DNA from: Aquella oligotrophica
GTDB taxonomy: Bacteria; Pseudomonadota; Gammaproteobacteria; Burkholderiales; UBA11063
Direction of reading: 5' to 3'
DNA length: 64,000 bases
Assembly: GCF_002892535.1 (NCBI RefSeq)
Contig: NZ_CP024847.1
Span: 496,001 to 560,000, forward strand
Under the pieces are notes generated by a model. It was given only the letters and a program-made list of their open reading frames with translations, was not told the origin of the DNA and ran no database searches. Positions 44,198-55,310 of this stretch are shown piece by piece. Positions within the stretch are counted from its first letter, which is position 1, and each line of letters starts with the position of its first letter. The translations under genes and the position numbers were made by a program.

Positions 44198-44569
44198 TCA
44201 TTTGTTATTGATCGGATAGTCGAGTTCCTGCCAGCCTCTAAAGCCACCATCCATAGAATAAACATTGGTATAGCCCATTTTTTGTAAATTATAAGCGGCA
44301 AGTGCTGAGCGAAAGCCGCCACCGCAGTATAAGACGATTTCCTGATTTTTGTCATTAATCTGTGTTGCAATATCACGTTCAAGAATTCCGCGTCCAATGT
44401 GAATGGCATTGGGCAAAGATGCTTTGTTCCACTCGTGATCTTCACGAACGTCAATAAAGGTAAATTGTTCATTGCGGTCAAATTTTTCCTTTACCTGTGT
44501 AACCGTTAATTCTTTGATTAGCGGTCGGATTTCATCTACAAGAGATGCGAATGCTGGATCATGCTGCAT
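44198..44569 (-). CDS. Rhodanese-like sulfurtransferase
   Basis: 123 aa single rhodanese domain. The active-site loop is CGGGFRS (Cys near residue 82), preceded by FIDVREDHEWNKASLPNAIHI and followed by MDGGFRGWQEL. It can carry persulfide sulfur in the cytoplasm; donor and acceptor are unknown. It ends 4 bp before rdgB begins to be read on the same strand and probably shares its transcript. Confidence 0.93.
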   Translation of the reverse strand: MQHDPAFASLVDEIRPLIKELTVTQVKEKFDRNEQFTFIDVREDHEWNKASLPNAIHIGRGILERDIATQINDKNQEIVLYCGGGFRSALAAYNLQKMGYTNVYSMDGGFRGWQELDYPINNK

Positions 44570-44573
44570 GAGT

Positions 44574-45179
44574 TTATTCTCCTGAAATTAAATTAAATTG
44601 TTTTAGTTTAGCTATCATTTGCTGCATCGCCTGTCCACGATGGCTTATGCGATTTTTTTCTGAAGTGCCTAACTCTGCGGCAGTTTTTCCTAGTTCTGGA
44701 ATCAGGAATATTGGGTCATAGCCATACCCAAATTGTCCGCGAGCTTCCCTCGATATTTCGCCACAAAATATACCCTCTGCAATTATTGGTTGTGGGTCAT
44801 CATAGGATCTAACAAAAACCAAGCTACAATAAAAGTAGGCGGCTCGGTTATCAATGTTTTTCATCTCATCAAGGAGTTTATTTAAATTATTTACATCGGA
44901 TTTTGGTGTGCCTGCATAACGTGCCGAATAAATTCCTGGCTTACCACCAAACGCAGTTACGCAAATTCCTGAATCATCGGCAAGGGCTGGTAGTCCTGTG
45001 ATTCGTGCGCAATGTCTTGCTTTATGCAATGAGTTCTCAATGAATGTGATATGTGGCTCATCAGCTTCTGGGACTTTTAATGCCTGTTGTGGAACAATTT
45101 CAATACCATAAGTGGCAAAAATTGTATTGAGTTCTTCAAGCTTACCTTTGTTATTCGATGCAACTACTATTTGTTTCAT
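44574..45179 (-). CDS. rdgB: XTP/dITP pyrophosphatase (RdgB/HAM1)
   Basis: 201 aa. It starts VVASNNKGKLEEL, has EADEPHITFIENSLHKARHCA, LPALADDSGICVTAFGGKPGIYSARYAG and GYGYDPIFLIPELGKTAAEL, and ends NRISHRGQA. All are RdgB signatures. It hydrolyses non-canonical purine triphosphates before they enter DNA or RNA. Normal length; divergently placed to pgk. Confidence 0.97.
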   Translation of the reverse strand: MKQIVVASNNKGKLEELNTIFATYGIEIVPQQALKVPEADEPHITFIENSLHKARHCARITGLPALADDSGICVTAFGGKPGIYSARYAGTPKSDVNNLNKLLDEMKNIDNRAAYFYCSLVFVRSYDDPQPIIAEGIFCGEISREARGQFGYGYDPIFLIPELGKTAAELGTSEKNRISHRGQAMQQMIAKLKQFNLISGE

Positions 45180-45242
45180 ATGTGTTTATTGGTCTAAAAT
45201 TGTGATTTTTATTAATTTCGCTGTCGTAACAATCTGTTTTTG

Positions 45243-45270
45243 GTGTAAAATACTAATTTTATATTTACAC
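45243..45270. repeat. Inverted repeat in the divergent rdgB-pgk promoter region
   Basis: GTGTAAA (45243-45249) / TTTACAC (45264-45270), perfect 7-bp arms, 14-nt centre, 60 bp before the pgk start. Candidate operator only. Confidence 0.3.
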
Positions 45271-45329
45271 AAACTAGCTCGCGCTATTGTAGCATGTTTA
45301 GGTTTTAGTGGTAACAAATTGGAATTAGA

Positions 45330-46505
45330 ATGAAATTTAATAAAATTACAGATTTAAATCTGGCGGGTAAGGTGGTTTTTATCCGCACCGATATGAATGT
45401 TCCATTAGATGATAATGGGATAATTACAGATGATACGAGAATAAAAGCTGGGGTTAATACCATTAAATATGCACTTGAAAATGGTGCAAAAGTTATTGTT
45501 GCTACACACTTAGGGCGTCCAGCAGAAGGAAATATCAGAGCTGAAGATTCGGTAGCTCCAGTTGCGGTCAGATTAGGGAAACTTCTTGATTGTGAAATTC
45601 CAGTTGTGGATAACTGGCAACAAGGAGTCACTTTCCCCGCGACTAACAAAATCATTATGTTAGAAAACGTCCGTTGTAATGTTGGTGAAAAGAAAAATAA
45701 CGAAGAGTTAGGCAAAAAGTATGCTGCACTGTGTGATGTTTTTTGTTATGATGCTTTTGCAACGGCGCATCGTGCAGAGGCTTCGACTAATTCAGTTGGC
45801 TTATATGCCAAAGAAATTTGCGCTGGTTTATTGATGGCAAAAGAGCTTGAAGCTTTATCTAAAGCAGTTTCTTCGCCACAAAAGCCAGTCGTTGCAGTTG
45901 TAGCTGGCTCTAAAGTTTCTACCAAGCTAACTATTCTTGATAACCTTGCGGATAAAGTGGATACCCTTATCGTTGGTGGCGGTATTTTAAATACATTCCT
46001 GATGGCAAATGGTAAGGATGTTGCCGGATCTTTGGTGGAAGTTGATTTAGTTAATGAAGCCAAGCAAGTTATTGATAAAATGAGTGCTCGTGGTGCTTCA
46101 GTGCCATTACCTTATGATGTGGTGGTGGCGGAGAAATTTGCGCCAGATGCCAAGGCGGTAGAGAAGCATCTAGATGATATAAAATCAGGCGAGATGATAC
46201 TTGATATTGGTAGTAGCTTTGCTAATCAATTGGCTGAGATTATAGCCGAGGCTGGAACAATTATCTGGAATGGTCCAGTTGGTGTTTTTGAGTTTGATCA
46301 ATTCGCGAATGGTACCAAAATCGTAGCGAATGCGATTGCCGATAGTAAAGGGTTTAGCCTTGCTGGTGGAGGTGATACCATCGCGGCAATCAACAAATTT
46401 AATTTATTTGATAAAATCAGCTATGTATCAACGGCTGGTGGTGCGCTACTTGAGTTTTTAGAAGGTAAGGAATTACCTGCGGTTAAACTTTTAACTTCAA
46501 GATAA
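45330..46505 (+). CDS. pgk: Phosphoglycerate kinase
   Basis: 391 aa, typical length. [14 protein letters not shown] and THLGRPAEG form the N-terminal substrate site; [35 protein letters not shown] and [12 protein letters not shown] form the nucleotide site. It catalyses 1,3-bisphosphoglycerate + ADP to 3-phosphoglycerate + ATP in glycolysis, reversible. No other glycolytic gene is adjacent. Confidence 0.98.
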   Translation: MKFNKITDLNLAGKVVFIRTDMNVPLDDNGIITDDTRIKAGVNTIKYALENGAKVIVATHLGRPAEGNIRAEDSVAPVAVRLGKLLDCEIPVVDNWQQGVTFPATNKIIMLENVRCNVGEKKNNEELGKKYAALCDVFCYDAFATAHRAEASTNSVGLYAKEICAGLLMAKELEALSKAVSSPQKPVVAVVAGSKVSTKLTILDNLADKVDTLIVGGGILNTFLMANGKDVAGSLVEVDLVNEAKQVIDKMSARGASVPLPYDVVVAEKFAPDAKAVEKHLDDIKSGEMILDIGSSFANQLAEIIAEAGTIIWNGPVGVFEFDQFANGTKIVANAIADSKGFSLAGGGDTIAAINKFNLFDKISYVSTAGGALLEFLEGKELPAVKLLTSR

Positions 46506-46568
46506 GCTATGGTGAAATAAGTATTATTAATAATTTTAAAAAAGCAATTTTTGTATAAAGAGAGTAGT

Positions 46569-47969
46569 ATGGCGGTTTTTTCGGTAAAACAGATTTTAGC
46601 TGGTGTGGCTAAAGTTGGTGATAGTGTAACAGTTCGTGGATGGGTTCGGAATCGTCGGGATTCAAAAGCTGGACTTTCATTTGTTACGGTTAGTGATGGT
46701 TCATGTTTTGATGCTATTCAGGTAATTGCTGAAAATAAGCTTACTAATTATAATTCAGAAATTGTAAATTTGACTAAAGATTGTGCAGTAATTGCAACTG
46801 GTAAATTAGTCGAGTCACAAGGTGGCGGACAGAGTGTGGAAATTATTGCGGATAGTATTGAGGTTACTGGTTTTGTTGAAAATCCAGATACTTACCCCGT
46901 GTCACCGAAACGTCATACGGTAGAATACTTACGTGAGCATGCTCATCTACGTATCAGAACCAATCTGATTTCTTCGGTTATGCGGATAAGAAATACGGCT
47001 TCAGTTGCTATTCACGATTACTTACAGGCAAATGGCTTCTATTGGGTACATACGCCTTTGATCACAGCTTCGGATTGTGAAGGAGCTGGTGAATTATTTA
47101 AGGTAACGACGCTTGATTTTGATAAATTGCCGCGTGATGATAAAGGCAAAGTTGACTATAAACAGGATTTTTTTGGCAAAGAATCATTCTTGACCGTATC
47201 CGGACAGTTAAATGTTGAAACTTACTGTATGGGTTTATCTAAAGTATATACTTTTGGACCAACATTCCGTGCTGAAAACTCAAATACTACGCGCCATTTG
47301 GCTGAATTTTGGATGGTTGAACCAGAAATGGCATTTGCTGATCTAAATGATAATATGGCAGTGGCACAAGGCATGCTAAAACATGTTTTCAAGGCTGTGC
47401 TTGATAAAAATGGCGACGATATGGCATTTTTTGCACAGTTTATCGATAAGAGTGTAGCCACGCGGCTAGAAAAAATGGTAAATGATGATTTTGAAGTCGT
47501 AACTTATACCGATGCGATTGCTAGATTGGAAAAATCTGGACGCAAATTTGAAAATCCTTTATATTGGGGCGTTGATCTGGCATCCGAGCACGAACGGTTC
47601 TTATGTGAAGAATTAGTTGGTAAACCGACAATTGTAACTAATTATCCAAAAGAAATCAAGGCATTTTATATGCGTCAAAATGAAGATGGTAAAACCGTAG
47701 CGGCTATGGATATCCTAGCGCCAGGTGTTGGTGAAATAGTTGGAGGAGCTGCTCGGGAAGAGCGCTATGATGTCTTAGTTGGCAAGATGCAGGCTTTAGG
47801 CATGGATCCTGCCTCGCTTGATTGGTATCTTGATTTACGCCGTTTTGGTACTGCGCCACATGCTGGTTTTGGTCTTGGCTTGGAGCGAGCAGTTAGTTAT
47901 ATTACTGGAGTTCAGAATGTACGGGATATTATTCCGTTCCCACGTACTCCGAAAAATGTTGCATTCTAA
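46569..47969 (+). CDS. asnS: Asparaginyl-tRNA synthetase
   Basis: 466 aa from ATG 46569, preceded by AAAGAGAG; a TTG six codons upstream is less likely. An OB-fold anticodon domain (about 15-100, [16 protein letters not shown]) is followed by the class II core: motif 2 [24 protein letters not shown] and motif 3 [15 protein letters not shown]. The [22 protein letters not shown] segment is AsnRS-typical. It charges tRNA-Asn in the cytoplasm. Confidence 0.98.
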   Translation: MAVFSVKQILAGVAKVGDSVTVRGWVRNRRDSKAGLSFVTVSDGSCFDAIQVIAENKLTNYNSEIVNLTKDCAVIATGKLVESQGGGQSVEIIADSIEVTGFVENPDTYPVSPKRHTVEYLREHAHLRIRTNLISSVMRIRNTASVAIHDYLQANGFYWVHTPLITASDCEGAGELFKVTTLDFDKLPRDDKGKVDYKQDFFGKESFLTVSGQLNVETYCMGLSKVYTFGPTFRAENSNTTRHLAEFWMVEPEMAFADLNDNMAVAQGMLKHVFKAVLDKNGDDMAFFAQFIDKSVATRLEKMVNDDFEVVTYTDAIARLEKSGRKFENPLYWGVDLASEHERFLCEELVGKPTIVTNYPKEIKAFYMRQNEDGKTVAAMDILAPGVGEIVGGAAREERYDVLVGKMQALGMDPASLDWYLDLRRFGTAPHAGFGLGLERAVSYITGVQNVRDIIPFPRTPKNVAF

Positions 47970-47986
47970 TAAAGGGTTAGATTTAG

Positions 47987-49606
47987 ATGAAAAAACAGAT
48001 TATCGCAGTTTCAATACTAGTTGGTGCTATTTATGGCTGTTCGCAAACCCCTAATAGTATAAGTCTTAGTGCAGCACAAGGGCAATGTGTTACGGGCACA
48101 AACCCTGGTTATGAGTCAACAGCTACCACTTATTCAGCCGCGTTTCCTATGAATGCAAATTTGCCTTCAACCTCTCCGTATTGTATCGCTCTTACATTGA
48201 CTAATAATAATAGCGGGCAGAATGCCAATAACATTCAGGTTAATGGTTACGGCTTTACCATGAGCTATATTAGTGCTTATAGTCCAAGTGGCAATACAAC
48301 TTATACTGCTAGTATGATTGATTTTAATGCGGCAGGAGTTAGTTCAAGTTCTTTTAGTAATACCTATCAACAAATCAGTAACATTGCTTTATTTGATCCT
48401 AACAATTGCGTAACTACTTTAGGTCCAAATGTAAGAACGCTTTATACCAATGGAAATAGCTGTACCTTTTATGTTCAGATTGTAAATGAGTCAATGCCTG
48501 TTGGTGTTTATCCATTAAATTTTTCGGTTAATTATACCAACGGTAATGCGAATTACTCGGTTGGGACGACAATTAACGAACGCTCTAACTTATATGTTGG
48601 TGGTAGTTTCCCGCAAAATGTGGTGTTGACTAATGCACAAAATACGTCCCCAACAATTAATACTTTTGTTTCTGCTAACTCACCGGAAAGTTATTCGGTT
48701 AAATCCATGACCCGCGATGCATTTGGTAATGTATATACGGGTGATATTTTTGGAAATGTTTATAAATATACTGGAGAATCAATTTCTTCTTGGTATCAGA
48801 TTCCAAATGGAACAGGTAGTTTGCCAGGTGGTGCATCTATTCTTGCAATGACTGCAGATACACTAGGAAATGTGTATTTAATTACAGCATTGGGACAGGT
48901 TTATCAATTACAATATACTAGTTTCTCATTAGAGGTAAATTATATGGGGACAACAAGTATAAATTCGACATATCCGACATCAATGCAGGTAGTAAGTAAC
49001 CAATTATATATATCAAATAATAATAATGTTTATAACTGTAGTTTGACTACAATATCTTCAACTTCTTGTAATCCAACTGTTTATATTACTGGACCGGATA
49101 CGGTTATTAATCAGTTGGTTTCTAGTGTCAATACTTTTAATATTGCAGGGGCGACTGGAGTTTGGGCATATAATGGTGGGGACTGGGTACCGATTCCTAA
49201 TTCGGGAGCAACTGGTTTACCTGGCTTGCCTGTTAATTCGATTGCCTATTTTAACAATGTTAATTTTACTGGAAGTCCTTTCTGGTACGCTGGGATTAGC
49301 CAGATTGAAAGTAATCAGCCTTCAGTTTATATAGAAAGTGGTAATGCTGCTTTTATCCCATTACTTAGCCCAAGTGGACAAAATATCGTTTCAGGGACGG
49401 TTAGTAATGTTATAGTCGATAATGCACAGGGAGTGTTTGTTGGTGGTACCTCATTACAAAGTAATGATTATCCAGGTCAAACGGCACCAGTTGCGTACTT
49501 GATTTCTCCAACCATCAGTACTGCATCTAGTGAGTGGACACCCATTACTGGTATTAGTGGTACGATTAATGCAATGCAAACAGCATCGCAGTTAACTCCA
49601 TATTAG
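47987..49606 (+). CDS. Lipoprotein with Ig-like N-domain and propeller-like C-domain (copy 1)
   Basis: 539 aa. Lipobox IYGC (Cys18). Residues about 55-205 form a strand-rich domain with YCIALTLTNNNSGQN, DPNNCVTTLGPN and NGNSCTFYVQIVNESMPVGVYPLNFSVNYTNG, like bacterial Ig/choice-of-anchor domains. Residues about 215-530 contain repeats such as DAFGNVYTGDIFGNVYKY and DTLGNVYLITALGQVYQL, suggesting a beta-propeller. No catalytic motif seen. It is paralogous to the next gene and Asn/Ser/Thr-rich. Function unknown; envelope or surface binding is a guess. Confidence 0.72.
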   Translation: MKKQIIAVSILVGAIYGCSQTPNSISLSAAQGQCVTGTNPGYESTATTYSAAFPMNANLPSTSPYCIALTLTNNNSGQNANNIQVNGYGFTMSYISAYSPSGNTTYTASMIDFNAAGVSSSSFSNTYQQISNIALFDPNNCVTTLGPNVRTLYTNGNSCTFYVQIVNESMPVGVYPLNFSVNYTNGNANYSVGTTINERSNLYVGGSFPQNVVLTNAQNTSPTINTFVSANSPESYSVKSMTRDAFGNVYTGDIFGNVYKYTGESISSWYQIPNGTGSLPGGASILAMTADTLGNVYLITALGQVYQLQYTSFSLEVNYMGTTSINSTYPTSMQVVSNQLYISNNNNVYNCSLTTISSTSCNPTVYITGPDTVINQLVSSVNTFNIAGATGVWAYNGGDWVPIPNSGATGLPGLPVNSIAYFNNVNFTGSPFWYAGISQIESNQPSVYIESGNAAFIPLLSPSGQNIVSGTVSNVIVDNAQGVFVGGTSLQSNDYPGQTAPVAYLISPTISTASSEWTPITGISGTINAMQTASQLTPY

Positions 49607-49615
49607 GATCTTGTT

Positions 49616-51052
49616 ATGAAAAAAGGTTTACTGTTTGCTATGGTGCTAATGCTGGTAGCATGTGGGGTTGAAAATAATATTAATTTCTCTACCACGCAGG
49701 GGAATTGTGCTGATGGTTCTACCAATGCCTCCTATTGTATGGCAGTTACCATTCAGAATAACAATGGTGGTCAAAATTATATTAATAGTACTAACTACCC
49801 AATAACTAATCTTAGCTTGAATGTTTCGGGAGCTAGTAACGTAGGTTATCCAAGTGCACAGGGCTCAAGCTATGATCCAAATAACTGTTTGGGTAGTACA
49901 ATTAACCCTGGTAGTAGCTGTACTTTTTATTTATGGCTAACTGGTGAGTCTTTCGGAGTTGGAACTCATACTCCGATAACCGTCAATGCTAATTATACAG
50001 TTAATAATACTCTACCTTGGGTAACTAGTGGGAATAGTGCTACTTCGAGTTTGACAGTTTATGAAACTCCAGGTTTGCAGATTTCCTCGACAGGTAGTAG
50101 TCCTGCTTATAATGGCTATGTCCAGACATACAATAATAATGGGTTTAATACTCCTTTTAAAGCTGAGTCTGAGAGTATTGCAAATGCTGTAGCTAATGAT
50201 AATTACTATGGCTTTCTTTATCTTGCCGGGAATAGTGGAATTTACTTCTCCGGAAATTCAAATTACGCCGGAAATGCAACTGGTGGTTCTTCTTCAATTA
50301 AGGGAGCAACTAATCTTATAATTAGTGGGCAAACAATTTATGGTAATCCGAATGGATCACTTTCCAATTCAGTATATACTGCAAGTATGCAAAAAGAGTC
50401 ATTTAGCTGGACGCAATATGCTACGGGGTTAACTAATCCTACTACAAATATCAGTGCAATAACGGGTACTCGATTATTTTTTGCCAATGCTAATAATGCT
50501 TATGTATGTACGCAAAATGCTACCGGAAATAACTGTTCTCAGGAGGGTGTTGGAATCAATGGTGGGAATATTACCGCTCTTGGATATACAACGCTAAGTG
50601 CTTCTAGTGGCACAGTTTATACCGGTATTATTGCTGGTAATGCTGGGGGGCTATGGGCAGAGTCTGGAGTTATTGGGAGTCCGGTTAATTCATGGGTGTC
50701 TGTAACAACGGGTAATGGGGCAGCAATAGCTAATGTAATCAAAATAGTCTCAGATATTAATAATAATCTCTATATTGCTACCGCTACAGGTAATTTTTAT
50801 CTGTTTCCAGCAAATGGTAATGTAGGCGCACAAACTAGTTCATTGACTTCTTTTCCATGGACGGTACAAAACCCAGTGGCAATGGTTGTTGATAATAACG
50901 GTGGTGTAATATATATTGCAAATTCATCAGGTGTCATTTATTCCTGCCCAAATAGTACTACTGGGGCAGGTAGCTGTACATCAATTGGGCAAAGTGCTTA
51001 TACTAGCGGCATTTTGGGGCTTAATATTATAACCCAATTAACCTCAGGTTAG
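49616..51052 (+). CDS. Lipoprotein with Ig-like N-domain and propeller-like C-domain (copy 2)
   Basis: 478 aa. Lipobox LVAC (Cys16). Same layout as the upstream gene: [56 protein letters not shown], then strand repeats such as [15 protein letters not shown] and [16 protein letters not shown]. It starts 10 bp after copy 1, and engB follows at 12 bp. The pair shows clear but moderate similarity, so an old tandem duplication. Function unknown. Confidence 0.72.
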   Translation: MKKGLLFAMVLMLVACGVENNINFSTTQGNCADGSTNASYCMAVTIQNNNGGQNYINSTNYPITNLSLNVSGASNVGYPSAQGSSYDPNNCLGSTINPGSSCTFYLWLTGESFGVGTHTPITVNANYTVNNTLPWVTSGNSATSSLTVYETPGLQISSTGSSPAYNGYVQTYNNNGFNTPFKAESESIANAVANDNYYGFLYLAGNSGIYFSGNSNYAGNATGGSSSIKGATNLIISGQTIYGNPNGSLSNSVYTASMQKESFSWTQYATGLTNPTTNISAITGTRLFFANANNAYVCTQNATGNNCSQEGVGINGGNITALGYTTLSASSGTVYTGIIAGNAGGLWAESGVIGSPVNSWVSVTTGNGAAIANVIKIVSDINNNLYIATATGNFYLFPANGNVGAQTSSLTSFPWTVQNPVAMVVDNNGGVIYIANSSGVIYSCPNSTTGAGSCTSIGQSAYTSGILGLNIITQLTSG

Positions 51053-51063
51053 AAGAAAGTAAT

Positions 51064-51666
51064 ATGAGTTATAACTTCCAGCAAGCAAGGTTTTATACTA
51101 CAGTAAATGATCTACGTAGTTTACCTCAGACAAATTATGAAATAGCTATTGTAGGTCGATCAAATGCTGGTAAGTCTAGTTTGTTAAATACGCTAACTAA
51201 TCAGACTAGACTAGCATATACATCAAAAACACCCGGTCGGACGCAGCATATCAATTACTTTGAAGTTGCCCCTGCTACTTTCTTGGTTGATTTGCCCGGC
51301 TATGGTTATGCTAAAGTACCTGAGGCGATTCGTCAACACTGGGTCGGGTTACTTGGTAATTATCTTAAAGAGCGCAAAGAAATTTGCGGATTAGTCTTGA
51401 TAATGGACTCCAGGCATCCGTTAAAAGATCTTGACTGGCAAATGATCGAGTTTTTCTCAGTAACAAAAAAGCCGTTACATATAGTATTGTCTAAATCAGA
51501 TAAACTTACCAATCAGGAAAAAATTCAAGTTTTAAATCAGGTTAAAAAAGAGCTAATTGAATTTGGTATAAATGATCTGAGCCTTCAGCTATTTTCTGCA
51601 CCAAAGCGGCAGGGGATAGAGGAGCTGGCAACAAAACTAAATCATTGGTTAGTGCCCAATGACTAA
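51064..51666 (+). CDS. engB: Ribosome biogenesis GTPase EngB/YsxC/YihA
   Basis: 200 aa circularly complete GTPase domain. G1 is [12 protein letters not shown], the switch follows at [14 protein letters not shown]3 is [11 protein letters not shown] and G4 is LSKSDKL. It helps assemble the 50S subunit. The ATG follows GAAGAAAG. It overlaps the next lipoprotein gene by 8 bases. Confidence 0.97.
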   Translation: MSYNFQQARFYTTVNDLRSLPQTNYEIAIVGRSNAGKSSLLNTLTNQTRLAYTSKTPGRTQHINYFEVAPATFLVDLPGYGYAKVPEAIRQHWVGLLGNYLKERKEICGLVLIMDSRHPLKDLDWQMIEFFSVTKKPLHIVLSKSDKLTNQEKIQVLNQVKKELIEFGINDLSLQLFSAPKRQGIEELATKLNHWLVPND

Positions 51667-53047
51667 GATTATATCTAGACTCTCATTAGTGGTTCTAGCA
51701 TGTCTAACTGCTTCGTGTGCTAATAATCCGTTGCGTTCTTATAAGTCAGAGACAGATCGGACAATCACTGCACTAGATCAAAATGGATTAGATTTGGCAA
51801 GCCAGTCTCTTAATGATAATGATGATGTTCTTTATCATCTTGAATATGGCAGCTTATTGCGGATGGGGATAAAATACCCACAAAGTGAAAGTAATTTCAT
51901 TGCCGCCAATGCTTATGTTGATGCATGGGCAGCGAGCTATCATAATGGTACTTGGGGTAATATTGCCGATACATTTCAGGCAACGCTTGTAAATGATAAC
52001 GTGCTTGACTATCAGATCAAAGATTATGAAAAAGTAATGCTGCTAACTTATCGCGCATTAAATGCTCTTAATCAGGGTGATTGGGATGGTGCTCGGATCC
52101 AGATTCAACGGATGTATCAGCTTGAGCAGTTAATTCAAAATTATCGTGATGCTCAGTACGCGGAAATGGCGCAAAAGAGTCAGGAGTTGCCGCAGAATAT
52201 GGTTAGCTATGATCAATTTGCTGCAAATAATGAAGCGAATTATGATTTTGACTCAGTAAGTACGCCTCAGGTATTAGCACTTAAAAATAGTTATCAAAAT
52301 GCTTTTTCTCACTATCTAGCTGGTTTTGTCTTTGAGGCACTTGGAGAAGATAGTCTTTCCCGCCCTGGCTATTTAAAAGCCCTGCAATTAAATCCTGCCG
52401 ATACAATGATAAATCAAAGTATTGCTAATCTTGATAAAAATAATAAGCCGGGAAAAAATCAGACTGATTTATTACTGGTTGAAGAAATAGGTCATGCACC
52501 GCAGATAAAATCGCATAACCTGAATATCCCATACTTCTATTCTATTAATGGTCGAAACTGTGCTAATAGTATTTCAGTATCTTTTCCGGGCTTAGTGCCA
52601 GATCGAGTAAATACTTTTGCTAACACTTACGCTATTGATAATCAGAATCCTCAGCCATACTTATTTACTAATATTAATTTGATGGCAGCGAGATATCTGC
52701 ACGATGATTTGCCAAATATTTTTATTCGTAATATATTGCGTGCAACTCGTGATTTGGCAGCAGAACAGTCGGCATGTAAAAACGGTAGTACCTTACTTAA
52801 TATTGCTGCCTTAGGTGCCGGAGTTATCCTTAATCGTGCTGACGAGCGAGCATGGGTAATGTTGCCTAGTCAGATTTATCTTAGCCGTGTACGCGTTCCT
52901 AGGGGTAAACATACTATTACTGTGAATACTGCGCTTGGGCAAAAAACTTTACAGGTAAATCTCACTGGGGCGTATCATATTGTCAGCTGGCGAGTAATTG
53001 GTAATCAGGTTTATTTTAGTCCTGATGAGTCAATAATTCCAAAATAA
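51659..53047 (+). CDS. COG3014-type lipoprotein
   Basis: 462 aa. Signal peptide with lipobox TASC (Cys20). A helical, TPR-like N-terminal half ([94 protein letters not shown]) precedes a strand-rich C-terminal half ending [19 protein letters not shown]. This is the layout of the uncharacterised COG3014 lipoproteins, which in other bacteria sit with ycfL and lpoB. Here ycfL follows at 16 bp. A link to peptidoglycan synthase activation is inference. Confidence 0.75.
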   Translation: MTKIISRLSLVVLACLTASCANNPLRSYKSETDRTITALDQNGLDLASQSLNDNDDVLYHLEYGSLLRMGIKYPQSESNFIAANAYVDAWAASYHNGTWGNIADTFQATLVNDNVLDYQIKDYEKVMLLTYRALNALNQGDWDGARIQIQRMYQLEQLIQNYRDAQYAEMAQKSQELPQNMVSYDQFAANNEANYDFDSVSTPQVLALKNSYQNAFSHYLAGFVFEALGEDSLSRPGYLKALQLNPADTMINQSIANLDKNNKPGKNQTDLLLVEEIGHAPQIKSHNLNIPYFYSINGRNCANSISVSFPGLVPDRVNTFANTYAIDNQNPQPYLFTNINLMAARYLHDDLPNIFIRNILRATRDLAAEQSACKNGSTLLNIAALGAGVILNRADERAWVMLPSQIYLSRVRVPRGKHTITVNTALGQKTLQVNLTGAYHIVSWRVIGNQVYFSPDESIIPK

Positions 53048-53063
53048 TGTTAAAGGTTTAAAA

Positions 53064-53447
53064 ATGAAGAAAATTAGTTGTTTAGCTGCTTTTTTATTTC
53101 TTTCAGGGTGTGCGACAAATCCGAACTCAATTGATGCTCATTTAGTAAAGGTTGGCGATGTGGATAATCTTGATGTTCAGGATCTGCGCTCTGCCCGTAT
53201 AAATAATTTTCTTAATATACAGGCAACTGTTATAAATAGTAGTGGTTCAATCCAGCAACTATACTATAGATGCCAATTTTATGATGGAAATAAATTTAAA
53301 GTTGGTAATGATACTCAGTGGATACCAGTACGAGTTTATGGTAAAACTACTCAAGATATTAGTTGTACTGCTACCGAGCCTACCGCGATTGATTTTAAAC
53401 TTGAAGTAAGCTCCACTGGTTCGGCAGCTAAAGTTTATAGCAACTAA
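53064..53447 (+). CDS. ycfL: YcfL-like lipoprotein (DUF1425)
   Basis: 127 aa. Lipobox LSGC (Cys16) after a short signal peptide. NFLNIQATVINSSGSIQQLYYRCQFYDGNKFKV followed by WIPVRVYGKTTQDISCTATEPTAIDFKLEV matches the YcfL/DUF1425 beta-sandwich. In E. coli ycfL lies beside lpoB, the activator of PBP1b. Here no lpoB follows: the next gene is convergent, with 2 bp between stops. Function unknown. Confidence 0.78.
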   Translation: MKKISCLAAFLFLSGCATNPNSIDAHLVKVGDVDNLDVQDLRSARINNFLNIQATVINSSGSIQQLYYRCQFYDGNKFKVGNDTQWIPVRVYGKTTQDISCTATEPTAIDFKLEVSSTGSAAKVYSN

Positions 53448-53449
53448 TG

Positions 53450-54322
53450 CTACATAATATTCTGAACTTGCTCGCGAATTTGTTCAATCAGGACTTTTAG
53501 TTCAACTGCACATTTAGAGGTTGGAATTGATACTGATTTAGCGCCAAAGGTATTGGCTTCACGATTCATCTCTTGACAGATAAAATCCAAGCGTTTACCA
53601 ATACTGCCGCCTTTAGTTAGCAGATTGCTTAGTTCTGTTGTATGGGCATGCAGTCGATCAATCTCTTCACTTACATCTATTTTTTGGCAAAAGAATGCAA
53701 ATTCCTGTTGTAATCTGGTGTCGTTTACATCGGATTCTTTGAGGAAATCTCTCAGCCGTTCAGTCAATTTTGCTTTATATTCGAGAGTAGCATTTTCTAC
53801 AAGTGGTTTTAATGATTTAATGACACTAAAGATTTCGCTAGTTCGCTCTGTTAATAGTTGTGTTATTTTTTTTCCTTCAGATGCTTGTGATTCTCTAAAA
53901 TCTGCAATTAGTTTATCTAGCTCGCTAAATAATACCAGCTTCATTTCTTCACTAAAACTTGCTTCCTGATTGACAATGCCTGGAAAATTTAAGATATCAT
54001 GCATGCTTATGCTTATATTTTGCGTGCATAATTTTTGAAGTTCTTCAGATAGTTTCAAATACTCACGTAGTAATGGCTGGTTTAGATTAATTTGTACTGA
54101 AGTGCTTTTATTATCTTTTATGTAGATTTTGACATCAATCTTACCGCGGGATACATTTTCAGCAATTAGACTTCTGAAATTAGATTCTAAGTGTTTTATT
54201 TCTTCGGATAGTTTTAGTGTTAGGTCAAGAAAGCGGTGGTTTACTGAACGAATCTCTAACTGGATTATTTGAGATTCCAGTTGTAATGTCCGGCTGGCAT
54301 AGCCTGTCATGCTTAAAATCAT
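53450..54322 (-). CDS. yicC: YicC family endoribonuclease
   Basis: 290 aa, the usual length. It starts MILSMTGYASRTLQ, has IRSVNHRFLDLTLKLSE, a central helical part, and the conserved C-terminal RLDFICQEMNREANTFGAKSVS. YicC proteins act as endoribonucleases (E. coli YicC clips RNA, including small RNA RyhB). Often next to gmk, but not here. Its stop is 2 bp from the YcfL gene's stop. Confidence 0.95.
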   Translation of the reverse strand: MILSMTGYASRTLQLESQIIQLEIRSVNHRFLDLTLKLSEEIKHLESNFRSLIAENVSRGKIDVKIYIKDNKSTSVQINLNQPLLREYLKLSEELQKLCTQNISISMHDILNFPGIVNQEASFSEEMKLVLFSELDKLIADFRESQASEGKKITQLLTERTSEIFSVIKSLKPLVENATLEYKAKLTERLRDFLKESDVNDTRLQQEFAFFCQKIDVSEEIDRLHAHTTELSNLLTKGGSIGKRLDFICQEMNREANTFGAKSVSIPTSKCAVELKVLIEQIREQVQNIM

Positions 54323-54643
54323 GATTGATTGTCTTTCATTAGGGTTTATTCATAATTCCGAGTGTGAGTTTATTTGTTTAAATTTTGCATAAGCTTTTTC
54401 TGGTTATTATCAAAATTGCCTGAATTAAGGCTGATAGGTTCTTAACTGAGGTTTTTTAAGTATTAATCAGTAAAATGCTTCTACACTCTAATCGATAAAT
54501 TATTGATTAATCAGTTTAGTTTATTGTGTTACAATAATGTCCATTATTATATACCAATCAAAGATTAAGTGCGGTAGTAGAAATTATAATTATATTCATC
54601 TAGTTAGTTATAATTTTTAATATTGCTTGATTGAAAGAACTTT
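54323..54643. other. Intergenic region between yicC and an outer-membrane barrel gene
   Basis: 321 bp between divergent genes, AT-rich, no ORF. It must hold the promoters of both. A -10-like TATAAT lies at 54609-54614, 30 bp before the plus-strand start. No terminator or clear inverted repeat was found. Confidence 0.6.
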
Positions 54644-55297
54644 ATGCGTAATGTGCGTAAATTTTTATTATTGTTTGCTACAATCGGTACTGCATCGGCA
54701 GGAGAGTTTTATGTTGGGCTGGATGCTGGAGTTGCTTGGCAGAACTTTATTTACAATAATAGTATGGCTGGACAGCAGATTAGTAACTCACAGCTGACGG
54801 TGTCGGCAACTTCACCAGGGGCACAGCTTGGAATTGATGCAGGCTATCTTTTTACCAAAAATTGGGGTGTTGAATTAGGTTATCAATATTTCTTTAATTC
54901 CAATACCATAACTGGAGCCACAATTAGCTCAAATAACGATAATAGCACATTTAATCTGAATGCGCAGTTACTTGATCTTTTAGCTGTTGGCAGACTACCG
55001 ATTGAAGATAGTAATTTTTCGGTATATGCGAAACTAGGATTGGCTTTAGCGTATGCGCAAATGGGGCAATACTGTACAACTACTTGTGCTGGAGGGGGAA
55101 GTCTTCCTTCTGGAACTGGTGTTGCTGTCGCTATGGGCTTAGGGCTTGAGTATATGATATCTAAACAGTGGGATGTACATTTAGAGGCAATGAATTACGG
55201 TGGCTTACTTCCAGTAAGTATGTCATCTAATGGGCAAAATGTTGGTTCATGGTCTGCTACCAGTTTATTGCTGGGTGGAGCGTGGCATTTTAATTAA
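54644..55297 (+). CDS. Outer-membrane beta-barrel protein
   Basis: 217 aa. Signal peptide about 1-19 (cleavage after TASA). Alternating strands (FYVGLDAGVAWQNF, AQLGIDAGYLFTKNWGVELGYQYFF, FSVYAKLGLALAYAQM, VAMGLGLEYMISKQWDVHLEAMNYG) suggest an eight-stranded barrel of the general OmpA/OmpW-like class. A CTTTC pair sits in a loop. The last residues SLLLGGAWHFN are a BAM-type end, with Asn after the usual aromatic. It has its own promoter. Confidence 0.82.
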   Translation: MRNVRKFLLLFATIGTASAGEFYVGLDAGVAWQNFIYNNSMAGQQISNSQLTVSATSPGAQLGIDAGYLFTKNWGVELGYQYFFNSNTITGATISSNNDNSTFNLNAQLLDLLAVGRLPIEDSNFSVYAKLGLALAYAQMGQYCTTTCAGGGSLPSGTGVAVAMGLGLEYMISKQWDVHLEAMNYGGLLPVSMSSNGQNVGSWSATSLLLGGAWHFN

Positions 55298-55310
55298 GGA
55301 ATATGTATAA

